From an uncultured Ileibacterium sp. (GTDB lineage Bacteria; Bacillota; Clostridia; Peptostreptococcales; Anaerovoracaceae), in the NCBI GenBank assembly GCA_902488835.1, contig CABTXQ010000019.1, positions 1 through 22,746 on the forward strand: a stretch of DNA of 22,746 nt, given 5' to 3'. Positions within the stretch are counted from its first letter, which is position 1. Every line of letters begins with the position of its first letter. The position numbers and the translations under genes were made by a program. This document shows positions 1-7,717 of the stretch, in pieces. Under the pieces are notes generated by a model. It was not told the DNA's origin. It saw only the letters and a program-made list of their open reading frames with translations, and did not search any database.

Positions 1-33
1 AATAACCTCTTTTTTGTCATAAGCTTGACATGA

Positions 34-513
34 GAGGGGTCTGGTACTACAGGTCATGCAGTAATGCAGCTTAACAAAGAAGATGGCGGTAATCGCAAAT
101 ATATACTTTGCACGAATAATGAAAACAATATTTGTGAGGAAATTACTTATCAGAGACTTAAGAATATTCAAGAGGATTTACCACATAATCTGAAATACTA
201 CAAGACGGAGTTTATACCAAAATTCTCTGATGATGAGGAAAGTATTTCAGAGAAGATGATGGAGCATATTAGAGAGTTGATTGAGCTGGAATATGCTATC
301 GAGTTTGATGGTAAAAAACATATTATCCTTGACGATGAAGATGGGTTAGATGAGAGTATATCTAAGATTGAAAATGATGGAAGATTATTTGTGCGTTCAG
401 GTATCTTCCTATCTCGAAGTAATCAACGAATACTTGAAGAAAAGGGTGTTAGTATCATTGAAATCCCGGAATATTACTTTAGAGATGAGTTAAAGGAGGT
501 TGGCGAACTATGA
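34..513 (+). pseudogene. mod: Type III restriction-modification methylase (Mod), 3' fragment
   Basis: This is the C-terminal part of a type III Mod subunit, the adenine-N6 methyltransferase that also supplies DNA recognition for Res. In-frame codons from 34 read EGSGTTGHAVMQLNKEDGGN, which matches the AdoMet-binding motif (FxGSGTTGHAV) and what follows it in this family. In these beta-class enzymes the DPPY catalytic motif lies upstream of that motif, and it is absent here. A TGA at 31-33 interrupts the frame just before the motif, and bases 1-33 do not encode the expected LDFFA-type lead-in in any frame. The ATG at 64 is an internal methionine of the ancestral protein, not a convincing start, because no ribosome binding site precedes it. 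The 3' end overlaps the res start as ATGA (510-513). Family assignment is secure. Whether the break is real or reflects the edge of the window or assembly cannot be settled here. Confidence 0.85.
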
Positions 514-2765
514 TAGATATAAAACTAAAAAAATTTCAAGAAGATGCCGTTGACTTCTTATTTAGCAAAACAACTGACAGCAATTCCAAACCTAAGATTG
601 TTATGCAGAGTCCGACAGGAAGCGGAAAGACGATTATTTTGGTGGCATATATTGAAAAATACCTTGATTTCCATAGAGATAGTGTAGTTTGTTGGTTTTG
701 TCCGGGGAAAGGAGAACTTGAAGAACAATCGAAAGAAAAGATGGAACGTTTTGCCCCAACTTTAAAGACCGGCAATGTATTTGATATTTTGAATACGGGA
801 TTTGAAAGTGCAACAACTTATTTTATTAACTGGGAGACGATTACCAAAAAAGATAATACTGCGATAAGAGATAGTGAAAGGAAAAATCTTTTTGAACGAA
901 TTAGTGAAGCACATAATCGTGGGCTTAATTTTATTGTAATTATTGATGAAGAACATCAGAATAATACTTCAAAGGCAGACGATATTATCTCAAGCATCAA
1001 TGCAAAGTATGAAATTCGTGTATCGGCAACACCGAATAAAAGGGTGGTTGGGGAATTTTATGAAATCCCCGAGATTGATGTAATAAACGAAGGTCTTATT
1101 ACAAGATTTATGTATATCAATGATGGACTCGATACCGCTCACATTGAAAATACATTACATGAAACGGATATTTTGTTAGAGAAGGCTGATGAAGTCAGAA
1201 AGAAAATTGCTCAAGCTTATATTGATGAAAAAGAAGATATAAGACCACTCGTGTTAGTTCAATTCCCTAATTTGAACGATGATCTCATAGAACATGTGGA
1301 AGAAAAGCTAAATTTAATGGGCTATTCTTATGAAAATAAGCTTCTTGCAAGCTGGTTTTCGGCAGAAAATAAAGAAGATAAAGATAGAAAATCCAAGAAA
1401 TTAGGGAAAATAAATATCGGGACAACAGATGAGGATAGTATTACTAAACATAATGCTACGCCTGTGTTTCTTTTGTTTAAACAAGCTCTTGCGACAGGCT
1501 GGGACTGTCCACGTGCAAAGATTCTTGTTAAGCTTCGTGAAAATATGAGTGAAACTTTTGAGATTCAAACGCTGGGCAGACTTAGAAGAATGCCTAAGGC
1601 AAAACACTATGGTAGGGAGATTTTGGATTGTTCATATCTTTATACTTTTGACGAAAAATATAAACTGGAAGTAATAAAAGCCGGTAACGGTTTTGAAACG
1701 CGGAGAGTATTTCTAAAAGAAGAGCCTAAGAAGATAAAACTTGTTAAAGAAACAAGGAATCTTGACGGCAGCTACATCGATGAGCAAGCCATTAGAAACA
1801 GAGTTTATGAGTTTTTTAAGAATAAGTATCATCTTTCCAATACAAAAGCTGATAATATCAAACTATTGGAAAATAACGGATTTATTTTTGGAACAGCACT
1901 TTCAAGACGATATTTAACTGGCAAATATACAACTTTAATGGAAGTAAGAGAAGAAGAGGCTAATTATAATGCGATGTCAATCGAAGCTAATACCCATACT
2001 CATGGTATTGAACTTCAGCATAATGTTGATGCTATAAAGAAACATGTGGGGCTCGCATATAACAAAACCAGTCAGATTTTGAAAACATTGTTTTTGAAAG
2101 GTTTTGGGAATAATAGGTATAAGCTTTTGAATCTGACTTTGAGAGAGTATTATGCCTTTATTATCAATAATGCAGATTTTTTGAAAAGGGATTTTATTGA
2201 ATTTTCAGGACAAAGACAGGATCAGCTCGTGTTCCTTGAGAATAAGACGGAAGAATTTAAAATTCCAGAGGAAGAACATTATAGGTACGTTCCTTTTGAA
2301 AGATATGTAAAAGAGCTGGAAAGCAATGTGTATAAGGGTTATAACACTTCTATGATTACGGATGATTTTCGTTCTACATCGGAAAGGCTGTTTGAGAAGT
2401 ATTGTGAAAAGAATGAAAATGTGAAATATGTTTATAAAAATGGCGACAGTGGACAGCAATATTTATCCATCGTATATGGTACAAATTTTGATAAACAAAG
2501 ACTATTCTATCCTGATTATATTGCGCAGCTTAAAGATGAAACAATCTGGCTAATTGAAACAAAGGGTGGAGAAAAACAGGGGCAAAGCAAAAATATTGAT
2601 GTTCAGATAGAAAATAAGTTTGAAGCGTTTAAACAATTTGCGAATAAACATAACTATAGCTTTGGGTTTGTCAGAGACAAAAATGATGAGTTATATCTAA
2701 ATAACACAGAGTATGTGGATGATATGAATGATGATAGTTGGGTGTTGCTTGAGGAAGTGTTTTAG
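510..2765 (+). CDS. res: Type III restriction enzyme Res subunit (helicase-endonuclease)
   Basis: This is the restriction subunit of a type III system. It is an SF2 translocase that, in complex with Mod, cleaves DNA beside unmodified sites. Visible motifs in order are Walker A SPTGSGKT (residues 34-41), a DEAH-like box DEEH (146-149), motif III SATP (172-175), motif VI TLGRLRR (354-360), and a C-terminal PD-(D/E)XK nuclease with P668-D669 and E683-T-K685. At 751 residues it is shorter than the classic enzymes of about 970 residues (EcoP1/EcoP15), but every catalytic motif is present, so it reads as a compact complete member. The start overlaps the mod stop (ATGA), indicating translational coupling, with GGAGG about 10 nt upstream. 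The adjacent mod is broken. Without Mod, classical type III Res has no specificity, so activity in this strain is doubtful unless a full mod exists elsewhere. Confidence 0.93.
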   Translation: MIDIKLKKFQEDAVDFLFSKTTDSNSKPKIVMQSPTGSGKTIILVAYIEKYLDFHRDSVVCWFCPGKGELEEQSKEKMERFAPTLKTGNVFDILNTGFESATTYFINWETITKKDNTAIRDSERKNLFERISEAHNRGLNFIVIIDEEHQNNTSKADDIISSINAKYEIRVSATPNKRVVGEFYEIPEIDVINEGLITRFMYINDGLDTAHIENTLHETDILLEKADEVRKKIAQAYIDEKEDIRPLVLVQFPNLNDDLIEHVEEKLNLMGYSYENKLLASWFSAENKEDKDRKSKKLGKINIGTTDEDSITKHNATPVFLLFKQALATGWDCPRAKILVKLRENMSETFEIQTLGRLRRMPKAKHYGREILDCSYLYTFDEKYKLEVIKAGNGFETRRVFLKEEPKKIKLVKETRNLDGSYIDEQAIRNRVYEFFKNKYHLSNTKADNIKLLENNGFIFGTALSRRYLTGKYTTLMEVREEEANYNAMSIEANTHTHGIELQHNVDAIKKHVGLAYNKTSQILKTLFLKGFGNNRYKLLNLTLREYYAFIINNADFLKRDFIEFSGQRQDQLVFLENKTEEFKIPEEEHYRYVPFERYVKELESNVYKGYNTSMITDDFRSTSERLFEKYCEKNENVKYVYKNGDSGQQYLSIVYGTNFDKQRLFYPDYIAQLKDETIWLIETKGGEKQGQSKNIDVQIENKFEAFKQFANKHNYSFGFVRDKNDELYLNNTEYVDDMNDDSWVLLEEVF

Positions 2766-2783
2766 AGGAGGTGCATATTTATC

Positions 2784-4901
2784 ATGGAGAGTATGCGATT
2801 AATGCAATTTAGAGTCAAGGACTTTAAATCTGTACAGGATAGTGGAGTTATAAAATGCGAAAATATAACAAATTTAATAGGTGTTAATGAAGCTGGAAAA
2901 TCAAACTTACTATTAGCATTATGGAAACTAAATCCAGCAAGAAATGGAGAGATAATTTTTACTAGTGATATGCCAGTAGAAAAATTGGCAGAATATAGAA
3001 CGAATCCGGAAAAATATTATTTTATAGAAGCAGAGTTTGAAATAATAAAAAATGATTTAATTGAAAACTTATCAAATAAATTTGGTATAGGTAAAGAAAA
3101 TTTTGCTAATGTATTAGTATCGAGAAATTACGCTGGGGAATATATTGTCAAATTTCCTAAGTTAGAAAAAACAGGTATCACTGTTAAAAATATACTTTCT
3201 AATTGTATCAATGATTTTAAGAAACAAGTGAATCCCTTAAGTAATGCAGGAAAAGGTGAAGAGGGCTTTAAGGAAAGTTTGATGCAGAAACTTGATGATT
3301 TATTATCGAGGATTGATGCTGATAACGATATATCAACAAATGAATATTTGAAGATAAAAACAGAAGTTGTACAAATAGAGAAAAGTAGCATGGCAACATC
3401 ATTGATAAATCCTCAGATTGAAAAGTTTGTCGAAAAAATTTCTATGTTAGAGGAACTTGTTAATTTTTTCAATGGGGAGGAGAAATCAAATATACGAGAT
3501 TTGGTAATAAATAATTTACCAAGTTTTGTGTACTATGCTAATTATGGTAATTTGGATTCAGAAATATATTTACCAAAAGTTATAAAGGATTTTAAATCTA
3601 CTAAAGAACATAGCGAAAAGTTTAATGCCAAAATACGAACTTTGAAAGTTTTGTTTGATTATGTTAATTTAAGTCCTGACGAAATAATGGAGATGGGGCA
3701 ATATTCCTATAGAATAAAAGAATATGGAACAATCACCGAATTAACAGATGAACAAATTAAAACTGGTCAAGAAAAAACTAAAGAAAGGGAAGTATTATTA
3801 AACTCAGCATCTACAAAGCTAACAAAAGATTTTAAGGAATGGTGGAAACAAGGGGATTATATATTTGATTTGAGAGCAGATGGAGAGTATTTTAGAATTT
3901 GGGTTTCGGATGAAAAGCGTCCAGCACGTATTCCTTTAGAAGATAGGAGCACAGGATTACAATGGTTTTTAAGCTTTTTTATGGTGTTTTTAGTAGAGAG
4001 CAAGGACTCACATAAAAATTGTGTTCTATTATTAGATGAAGCTGGTACATCTTTACATCCTATGGCACAAAAAGATTTATTGAATTTTTTTGAAAATCTT
4101 TCTATTACAAATCAAATAATTACAACTACACATTCTCCATTTTTAGTAGATGTAAATCATCTTGAGAGAACTAAGGTTGTATTTGTAGACGATAAAGGAT
4201 ATACAAAAGTATCTGAGGACTTGAGAGCTGGGGAGAAAAAGAAAAATGCAACAGGAGCTGTATATGCGGTTCATGCAGCATTAGGATTATCTGTCTCAGA
4301 AGGATTGTTAAATGGATGCGATTTGATTGTTGTCGAAGGACAATCTGATCAATTTTACTTAAACGCTATTAAACAATATCTTATTTTTACTAATAAAATT
4401 TCACCTGTAAAAGAGATGATTTTTGTACCAGCGGGAGGAGTAAAGTCGGTGAAGCAATTAACCTCGTTGATTGCTGGAAAGCAGCAAGCGCTTCCGGTTG
4501 TTGTATTAGATTCAGATAGGTCTGGAAAAGATTATGCGTCTAAACTAGAGAAAGAGTTATATTTTAATGATACAGATAAAATACTAATGATAAAAGATTA
4601 TGTCGGCATTGAAAATGCTGAAATAGAGGATTTATTTCCTGCAGCAGTATTAGAACGACCAATAGAAAGAATAATAAACGATCGAGACTTTAGATTTAAA
4701 GATGAATTTGATAGCAGTAAACCAGTAATAAGTCAAATTGAAGAATGGGCTAATATTTATTCTATTATTTTAGACAAAGGCTACAAAGTTGAGTTAGCTA
4801 AAGATATTAAGCGTGATTTAACAACAGGTAGCCAAGCTACAATTGTGCCAACTGAATATGAAGAGAAGTGGGTTTCGCTTTTTAAAAAATTAATAGGATA
4901 A
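2784..4901 (+). CDS. OLD-family ATP-dependent endonuclease (AAA ATPase plus Toprim)
   Basis: This is an overcoming-lysogenization-defect (OLD) family protein: an N-terminal ABC-type ATPase split by a long insertion, then a Toprim nuclease domain. Visible features are Walker A GVNEAGKS (33-40), a charged coiled-coil-like insertion (about 100-340), the signature-like region DRSTGLQWFLSFF (about 390-402), Walker B LLLDEAGTSLHP (D418-E419), an H-loop-like TTTHSPF, Toprim glutamate VVEGQSD (E518) and the Toprim DxD VLDSDRSG (D576, D578). Its length of 705 residues is normal for the family. An AGGAGG lies 12 nt before the chosen ATG; Met4 is an alternative start. It follows res by 18 nt and is probably cotranscribed. 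No UvrD/GajB helicase, retron RT or PARIS partner is adjacent, so it is not an evident Gabija, retron or PARIS component. A role as an accessory anti-phage nuclease is inferred. The gene looks more AT-rich than res, hinting at separate acquisition. Confidence 0.9.
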   Translation: MESMRLMQFRVKDFKSVQDSGVIKCENITNLIGVNEAGKSNLLLALWKLNPARNGEIIFTSDMPVEKLAEYRTNPEKYYFIEAEFEIIKNDLIENLSNKFGIGKENFANVLVSRNYAGEYIVKFPKLEKTGITVKNILSNCINDFKKQVNPLSNAGKGEEGFKESLMQKLDDLLSRIDADNDISTNEYLKIKTEVVQIEKSSMATSLINPQIEKFVEKISMLEELVNFFNGEEKSNIRDLVINNLPSFVYYANYGNLDSEIYLPKVIKDFKSTKEHSEKFNAKIRTLKVLFDYVNLSPDEIMEMGQYSYRIKEYGTITELTDEQIKTGQEKTKEREVLLNSASTKLTKDFKEWWKQGDYIFDLRADGEYFRIWVSDEKRPARIPLEDRSTGLQWFLSFFMVFLVESKDSHKNCVLLLDEAGTSLHPMAQKDLLNFFENLSITNQIITTTHSPFLVDVNHLERTKVVFVDDKGYTKVSEDLRAGEKKKNATGAVYAVHAALGLSVSEGLLNGCDLIVVEGQSDQFYLNAIKQYLIFTNKISPVKEMIFVPAGGVKSVKQLTSLIAGKQQALPVVVLDSDRSGKDYASKLEKELYFNDTDKILMIKDYVGIENAEIEDLFPAAVLERPIERIINDRDFRFKDEFDSSKPVISQIEEWANIYSIILDKGYKVELAKDIKRDLTTGSQATIVPTEYEEKWVSLFKKLIG

Positions 4902-5128
4902 GTAGGAATTCTTGAATTTGGAACTGGGACTGGGACGGGTAAAAAAATCTAAAAACAAGCTAAAACTGAACGAATTTCCCAGGATGCAACAAACGAAAAG
5001 CCTTTATTATGAATGGTTTTGGATATAGTGAACAGTAGAAAAAGAAGAGTTTGAGTAGTAGCAAAGTGGCTTTGACAACCTCTATACCCATTGAAATTAC
5101 AAAAGTTTTAGCACATGTTATAAAGTTA

Positions 5129-5146
5129 TGATACCATTTTGATACT
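5129..5146 (+). repeat. 18-nt direct repeat, left copy
   Basis: The sequence TGATACCATTTTGATACT matches TGATACTATTTTGATACT at 14678-14695 at 17 of 18 positions and in the same orientation. Each copy is itself a tandem of TGATAC with an 11-nt period. The two copies bracket the ICE remnants and their defence cargo. They could be element-end or att-like sequences, or a conserved regulatory motif present twice by descent. Confidence 0.5.
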
Positions 5147-5163
5147 AAAAAAATGGTTCAATT

Positions 5164-5210
5164 AGAGCAGTGAGTTTAACATAAGTTAATTTGTTCACTG
5201 CTCTATTTTT
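5164..5210 (+). terminator. Rho-independent terminator-like hairpin
   Basis: A perfect 10-bp stem, AGAGCAGTGA (5164-5173) with TCACTGCTCT (5195-5204), has a 21-nt loop and is followed by ATTTTTAT. It could end transcription from the res-OLD operon, although it lies about 260 nt past the OLD stop. The long loop makes it a moderate rather than a strong prediction. Confidence 0.6.
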
Positions 5211-5251
5211 ATGTCCTAACTCCAATTATAAAATACTCATTTTAATCTTTG

Positions 5252-5272
5252 AAAGGAGGTATACAGATGTAA
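5252..5272 (+). other. Strong RBS followed immediately by ATG TAA (start-stop)
   Basis: AAAGGAGG (5252-5259) is spaced 7 nt from ATG (5267-5269), which is followed directly by TAA (5270-5272). Removing the two bases TA would open a frame reading MTDNVYVNEKIF before the next stop, so this looks like the broken 5' end of a former gene. A minimal start-stop leader is the alternative. No function is assigned. Confidence 0.35.
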
Positions 5273-5379
5273 CCGATAATGTATATGTAAATGAAAAGAT
5301 TTTTTAATGTTTCTTGTACATGACCATGACATATCAAGCATGGTTTATTTTATTGTAAAAAATGAAAGGAGTTCATGAA

Positions 5380-5778
5380 ATGATAGAAGTAAATAAATCG
5401 ACCGTCATTGATGAAAAAATGATTAAGGAAAGTCAAATAATTGAAGAGAAAAGGATGCAATATGCTATTGTAGCAATAGCGAGACAAATCATGAAAGTTA
5501 TTATATGGAAAGTTAAAGAACTGGATATGGTGTGGAGCTATTTTTTGGACTCATTACGTGATATTTGGGATTCACAGGAAGAGGATAGGTATGAAAGTGC
5601 GTATGAAATTCTATTCTCAATATTAATGAGGTTAGATGAAGATAGCAAAACAGTCATTGAGAATTTCATTTATCCTGATGAAGATATTCGAAAGTATTTT
5701 ATGAATTATTTCTGTGAATATCTTATAGATGCACTAATGATTGAAGAACTAAAAAAGGAAGTTGATTATACTATGTAA
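5380..5778 (+). CDS. Hypothetical protein, acidic helical, 132 aa
   Basis: I do not recognise this protein. An upstream in-frame ATG at 5362 sits inside or immediately before the Shine-Dalgarno sequence AAAGGAG (5365-5371). The ATG at 5380, 8 nt after that sequence, is therefore the better start and gives 132 residues beginning MIEVNKSTVIDEKM. The composition is rich in Glu, Asp, Ile and Met, and the protein looks mostly alpha-helical, without a signal peptide or clear transmembrane segment. A central part, YESAYEILFSILMRL, and the following acidic DEDSKTVIENF look like amphipathic helices. It stands alone between two terminator-like hairpins, just upstream of ICE-type genes, so it may be an ICE accessory gene. 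The length of open frame and good RBS support it being real. Confidence 0.65.
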   Translation: MIEVNKSTVIDEKMIKESQIIEEKRMQYAIVAIARQIMKVIIWKVKELDMVWSYFLDSLRDIWDSQEEDRYESAYEILFSILMRLDEDSKTVIENFIYPDEDIRKYFMNYFCEYLIDALMIEELKKEVDYTM

Positions 5779-6047
5779 GGTGATAAAGGCACTCAAAAAT
5801 AAAGAAAGCATATTAAAGATAGTAATATTGCATATAAGCAGCTACTGGTTTTTATAATACTGATTCGATAATATGAAATAAGAGTTGGAGCGAAAGCAGT
5901 TGTATAACCATATGGTGTTTTCGCTCATTCTTGTTTTTATCAATATAAAAAGACAATTTTTCATTTTTTCTTGTGTACGCATATTCATTCGCACATTTGC
6001 AGTATGTGGCTATCCATATTAAACTGTAAAAAAGAGGAGGTGCAATT
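5779..6047. other. Intergenic stretch with one terminator
   Basis: This 269-nt AT-rich stretch has no supported gene. It holds a hairpin with a T-rich tail (5888-5937), and the RBS GAGGAGG of the next small gene at its right end. Confidence 0.5.
5888..5937 (+). terminator. Terminator-like hairpin
   Basis: The stem pairs GAGCGAAA (5888-5895) with TTTCGCTC (5919-5926). The loop contains a further small palindrome (CCATATGG), and ATTCTTGTTTTT follows. It would terminate the 132-aa hypothetical gene. The tail is interrupted, so efficiency is uncertain. Confidence 0.55.
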
Positions 6048-6227
6048 ATGAGAGAAAAGAAATTCCACATATATATGGATTACGAAGAAAAAAGACTGCT
6101 GTTAGAAAGCCTTGGAGAACTGAAAAATCAGCTCATAAGGCAGGGCAGATATACAGATTGCATAGATGAACTCATATTTAAAGTTGTGGACGCACCTGTA
6201 AAGAAAGTAAAAATTGAATACATATAA
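6048..6227 (+). CDS. Small conserved ICE-type protein, 59 aa
   Basis: A 59-residue protein begins MREKKFHIYMDYEEKRLLLE and ends VKKVKIEYI. It is preceded by a near-ideal GAGGAGG at 6034-6040 with 7-nt spacing. The arrangement of a short basic N-terminus, a long Leu/Glu helix, then QGRYTDCIDELIFKVV resembles a small ORF I associate with Tn1549-like and related Firmicute ICEs, often near plasmid-type partition or conjugation genes. The molecular function is unknown. It lies upstream of parA, separated by an inverted repeat and a terminator-like hairpin, which fits an ICE origin. It appears intact. Confidence 0.75.
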   Translation: MREKKFHIYMDYEEKRLLLESLGELKNQLIRQGRYTDCIDELIFKVVDAPVKKVKIEYI

Positions 6228-6229
6228 TA

Positions 6230-6272
6230 TATATCCTTGCATATACTTTAAATAAGAAGTAGCAAGGATATA
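6230..6272. repeat. 11-bp inverted repeat downstream of the 59-aa gene
   Basis: TATATCCTTGC (6230-6240) and GCAAGGATATA (6262-6272) form a perfect 11-bp inverted repeat with a 21-nt loop, starting 2 nt after the small ORF stop. No T-tract follows. It may stabilise the mRNA end or be a protein-binding site, and conserved RNA structures are common before ICE parA genes. Confidence 0.5.
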
Positions 6273-6292
6273 CATAAGAATACATTTTACAT

Positions 6293-6327
6293 AGCTATTT
6301 CCAAAAGGAGATAGCTTTTTCTTTTTC
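6293..6327 (+). terminator. Terminator-like hairpin just before parA
   Basis: AGCTATTTCC (6293-6302) pairs with GGAGATAGCT (6307-6316), with one G-T wobble, around an AAAA loop. The tail TTTTTCTTTTT follows. It sits only about 30 nt upstream of the parA start, so it could be a true terminator for the small gene or an attenuator in the parA leader. Confidence 0.6.
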
Positions 6328-6357
6328 AAAAAACAGAAATAAAGGAGGTGAATTTTT

Positions 6358-7181
6358 ATGGCTGAAACAAAAGTAATCGCCATATGTAATCAAAAGGGTG
6401 GAGTTGGAAAGACTAACACAACGCTGAATCTTGGTGTAGGACTTGCAAACGCAGCAAAGAAAGTATTGCTTGTGGATGCAGATCCTCAAGGAGATTTAAC
6501 AGGAGCTCTTGGATGGCATGACAATGACAATTTGCCCGATACACTTGCAACGCAAATGGCAAAGATGATTAAAGAAGAATCATATGATAAAAGTGCAGGA
6601 ATATTAAAATATGAAGAAGGAATTGACCTTATTCCCTCAAACCTTGAACTTTCAGGGCTTGAAATGATGCTTGTAAATACCATGAGTAGAGAAACAGCGT
6701 TAAGAGAATATTTGAAAGAAATAAAGGGGAATTATGATTATGTCCTTATGGACTGTATGCCGTCACTTGGAATGATAACCATAAATGCCCTATCTGCTGC
6801 AGACAGCGTCATTATCCCGGTTCAGGCACAGTATCTTACGGCAAAAGGCATGACACAACTTGTTCAGACCATAAATAGGGTAAAGAAAATCAATCCAAAA
6901 CTAAAGATTGACGGAATCGTTATGACAATCGTGGATGGCAGAACAAATCTTGCAAAGACTGTACAAGAAACCATAAAAAGAAATTATGGAAGAAATATTA
7001 GGATATATGATTCGGTTATTCCCTCCGGCGTAAAGGCAGCGGAATCATCAGAAGTTGGAGTAAGCATCTATTCATATGATAAAAACACCCTGTTTCAAAG
7101 GCGTATCAGAATCTTACGAAGGAGGTAATAAAAGATGGCGAAAAAGAGCGAGCTAAAACTAAATCTTCCTTCTGCAGATGA
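6358..7181 (+). pseudogene. parA: ParA/Soj-family partition ATPase with C-terminal frameshift
   Basis: This is a deviant-Walker ATPase of the ParA/Soj family, which segregates plasmids and ICE intermediates together with ParB. The N-terminus reads ICNQKGGVGKTNTTLNL (Walker A, 13-20). VLLVDADPQGDLTGALG and YVLMDCMPSLGMITINAL supply the other family motifs. The RBS AAAGGAGGTGA precedes the ATG. As read, the frame stops at 7128 (256 aa) with an unfamiliar tail, RRIRILRRR. Inserting one base at 7087-7088 restores PVSKAYQNLTKEVIKDGEKE and a stop at 7181, the tail expected for these ICE ParA proteins (about 274 aa), overlapping parB by 47 nt. So one base was lost in codon 244. The truncated 256-aa protein keeps all ATPase motifs and might retain some activity, but the partner ParB is also broken. 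Confidence 0.85.
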
Positions 7182-7464
7182 TCTTTTTACTACCCAAAAG
7201 GAGCGTGACGAGGAAAAACTGAAAAAAATATACGATGTGCCCCTTGAAGAAATTGATGCTTTTCAGGATCATCCATATAAGGTAAAAGACGATGAAGACA
7301 TGATAAACCTTGTGGAAAGCGTAAGAGAGTACGGAATCATTACTCCTGCCACTCTTCGCAGAAAAGAAGACGGAAGATATGAAATTTTGTCAGGACATAG
7401 AAGAAAGAGAGCCTGCGCGCTTGCAGGAATAAAAACTTTAAGGGCGGAAATCGTTGAAGGATAA
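7135..7464 (+). pseudogene. parB: ParB-like partition protein, truncated after the N-terminal domain
   Basis: The N-terminal ParB/Srx-type domain is present: VPLEEIDAFQDHPYKV, then SVREYGIITPATLRR, then the signature ILSGHRRKRACALAG, ending at RAEIVEG. The gene has a good GGAGG RBS and reads from ATG at 7135. It stops after 109 residues, where intact relatives continue for roughly 150-200 more residues with the helix-turn-helix DNA-binding domain and dimerisation region. The sequence after the break belongs to a different ICE gene (the tail at 7454), so the truncation reflects a deletion junction near 7455-7465. Loss of the HTH should abolish centromere binding. Confidence 0.85.
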
Positions 7465-7717
7465 TGTGATTGATGGATTTGCCGAAAAGCTTGATAAAGT
7501 AAAAGCTGAACTTTCAGAAACAAGGATTCAGCTTGATAATGCAAAAACAGAAATGGACGCTACTTTTACAAAGGAGGAGGAATTAAAGGAAAAAACAGAA
7601 AGACTAAAAGAGCTTAATATTCTTCTTAACATGGGTCAAAAGGATAAAAGTCTGATAGATGTTGAGCCGGAAGAAGATACAGTTAAAGAAACAAGGAATG
7701 TTGAATATGAAAGATAA
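7454..7717 (+). pseudogene. C-terminal tail of a large ICE DNA methylase/SNF2 helicase
   Basis: The open frame reads DNVIDGFAEKLDKVKAELSE and then EELKEKTERLKELNILLNM, a coiled-coil-like acidic/basic tail. I recognise it as the extreme C-terminus of the very large (more than 2000 aa) N6-methylase/SNF2-helicase protein carried by many Clostridial ICEs, where a similar LKELN-LLNMD-KD pattern occurs. Only about 87 residues remain. No RBS or sensible start precedes it: the only initiation-like codon is a TTG at the deletion junction with parB. Everything that normally lies between parB and this tail (conjugation and mobilisation genes) is missing, so this is a decay scar and not a functional gene. 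Family assignment is from memory of related tails and less certain than the ParA/ParB calls. Confidence 0.65.

Larger units (their letters stand above)
4902..5361. other. 460-nt gap after the OLD gene with decayed sequence
   Basis: No convincing gene is present. The stretch holds one copy of an 18-nt direct repeat (5129-5146), a terminator-like hairpin (5164-5210), and a strong ribosome binding site followed directly by ATG TAA (5252-5272). A short stop-free stretch ending at the TGA at 5128-5130 reads SLSSSKVALTTSIPIEITKV and has no start codon, so it may be a gene relic. A weak inverted repeat (ACCATG at 5323-5328, CATGGT at 5339-5344) precedes the next gene. Overall it looks like the scarred left edge of a degraded mobile element. 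Confidence 0.5.

Noticed and set aside
2784..4901. Gabija (GajA) assignment for the OLD nuclease
   Set aside because: No GajB-type UvrD helicase follows; the upstream helicase is a type III Res with its own nuclease motif.
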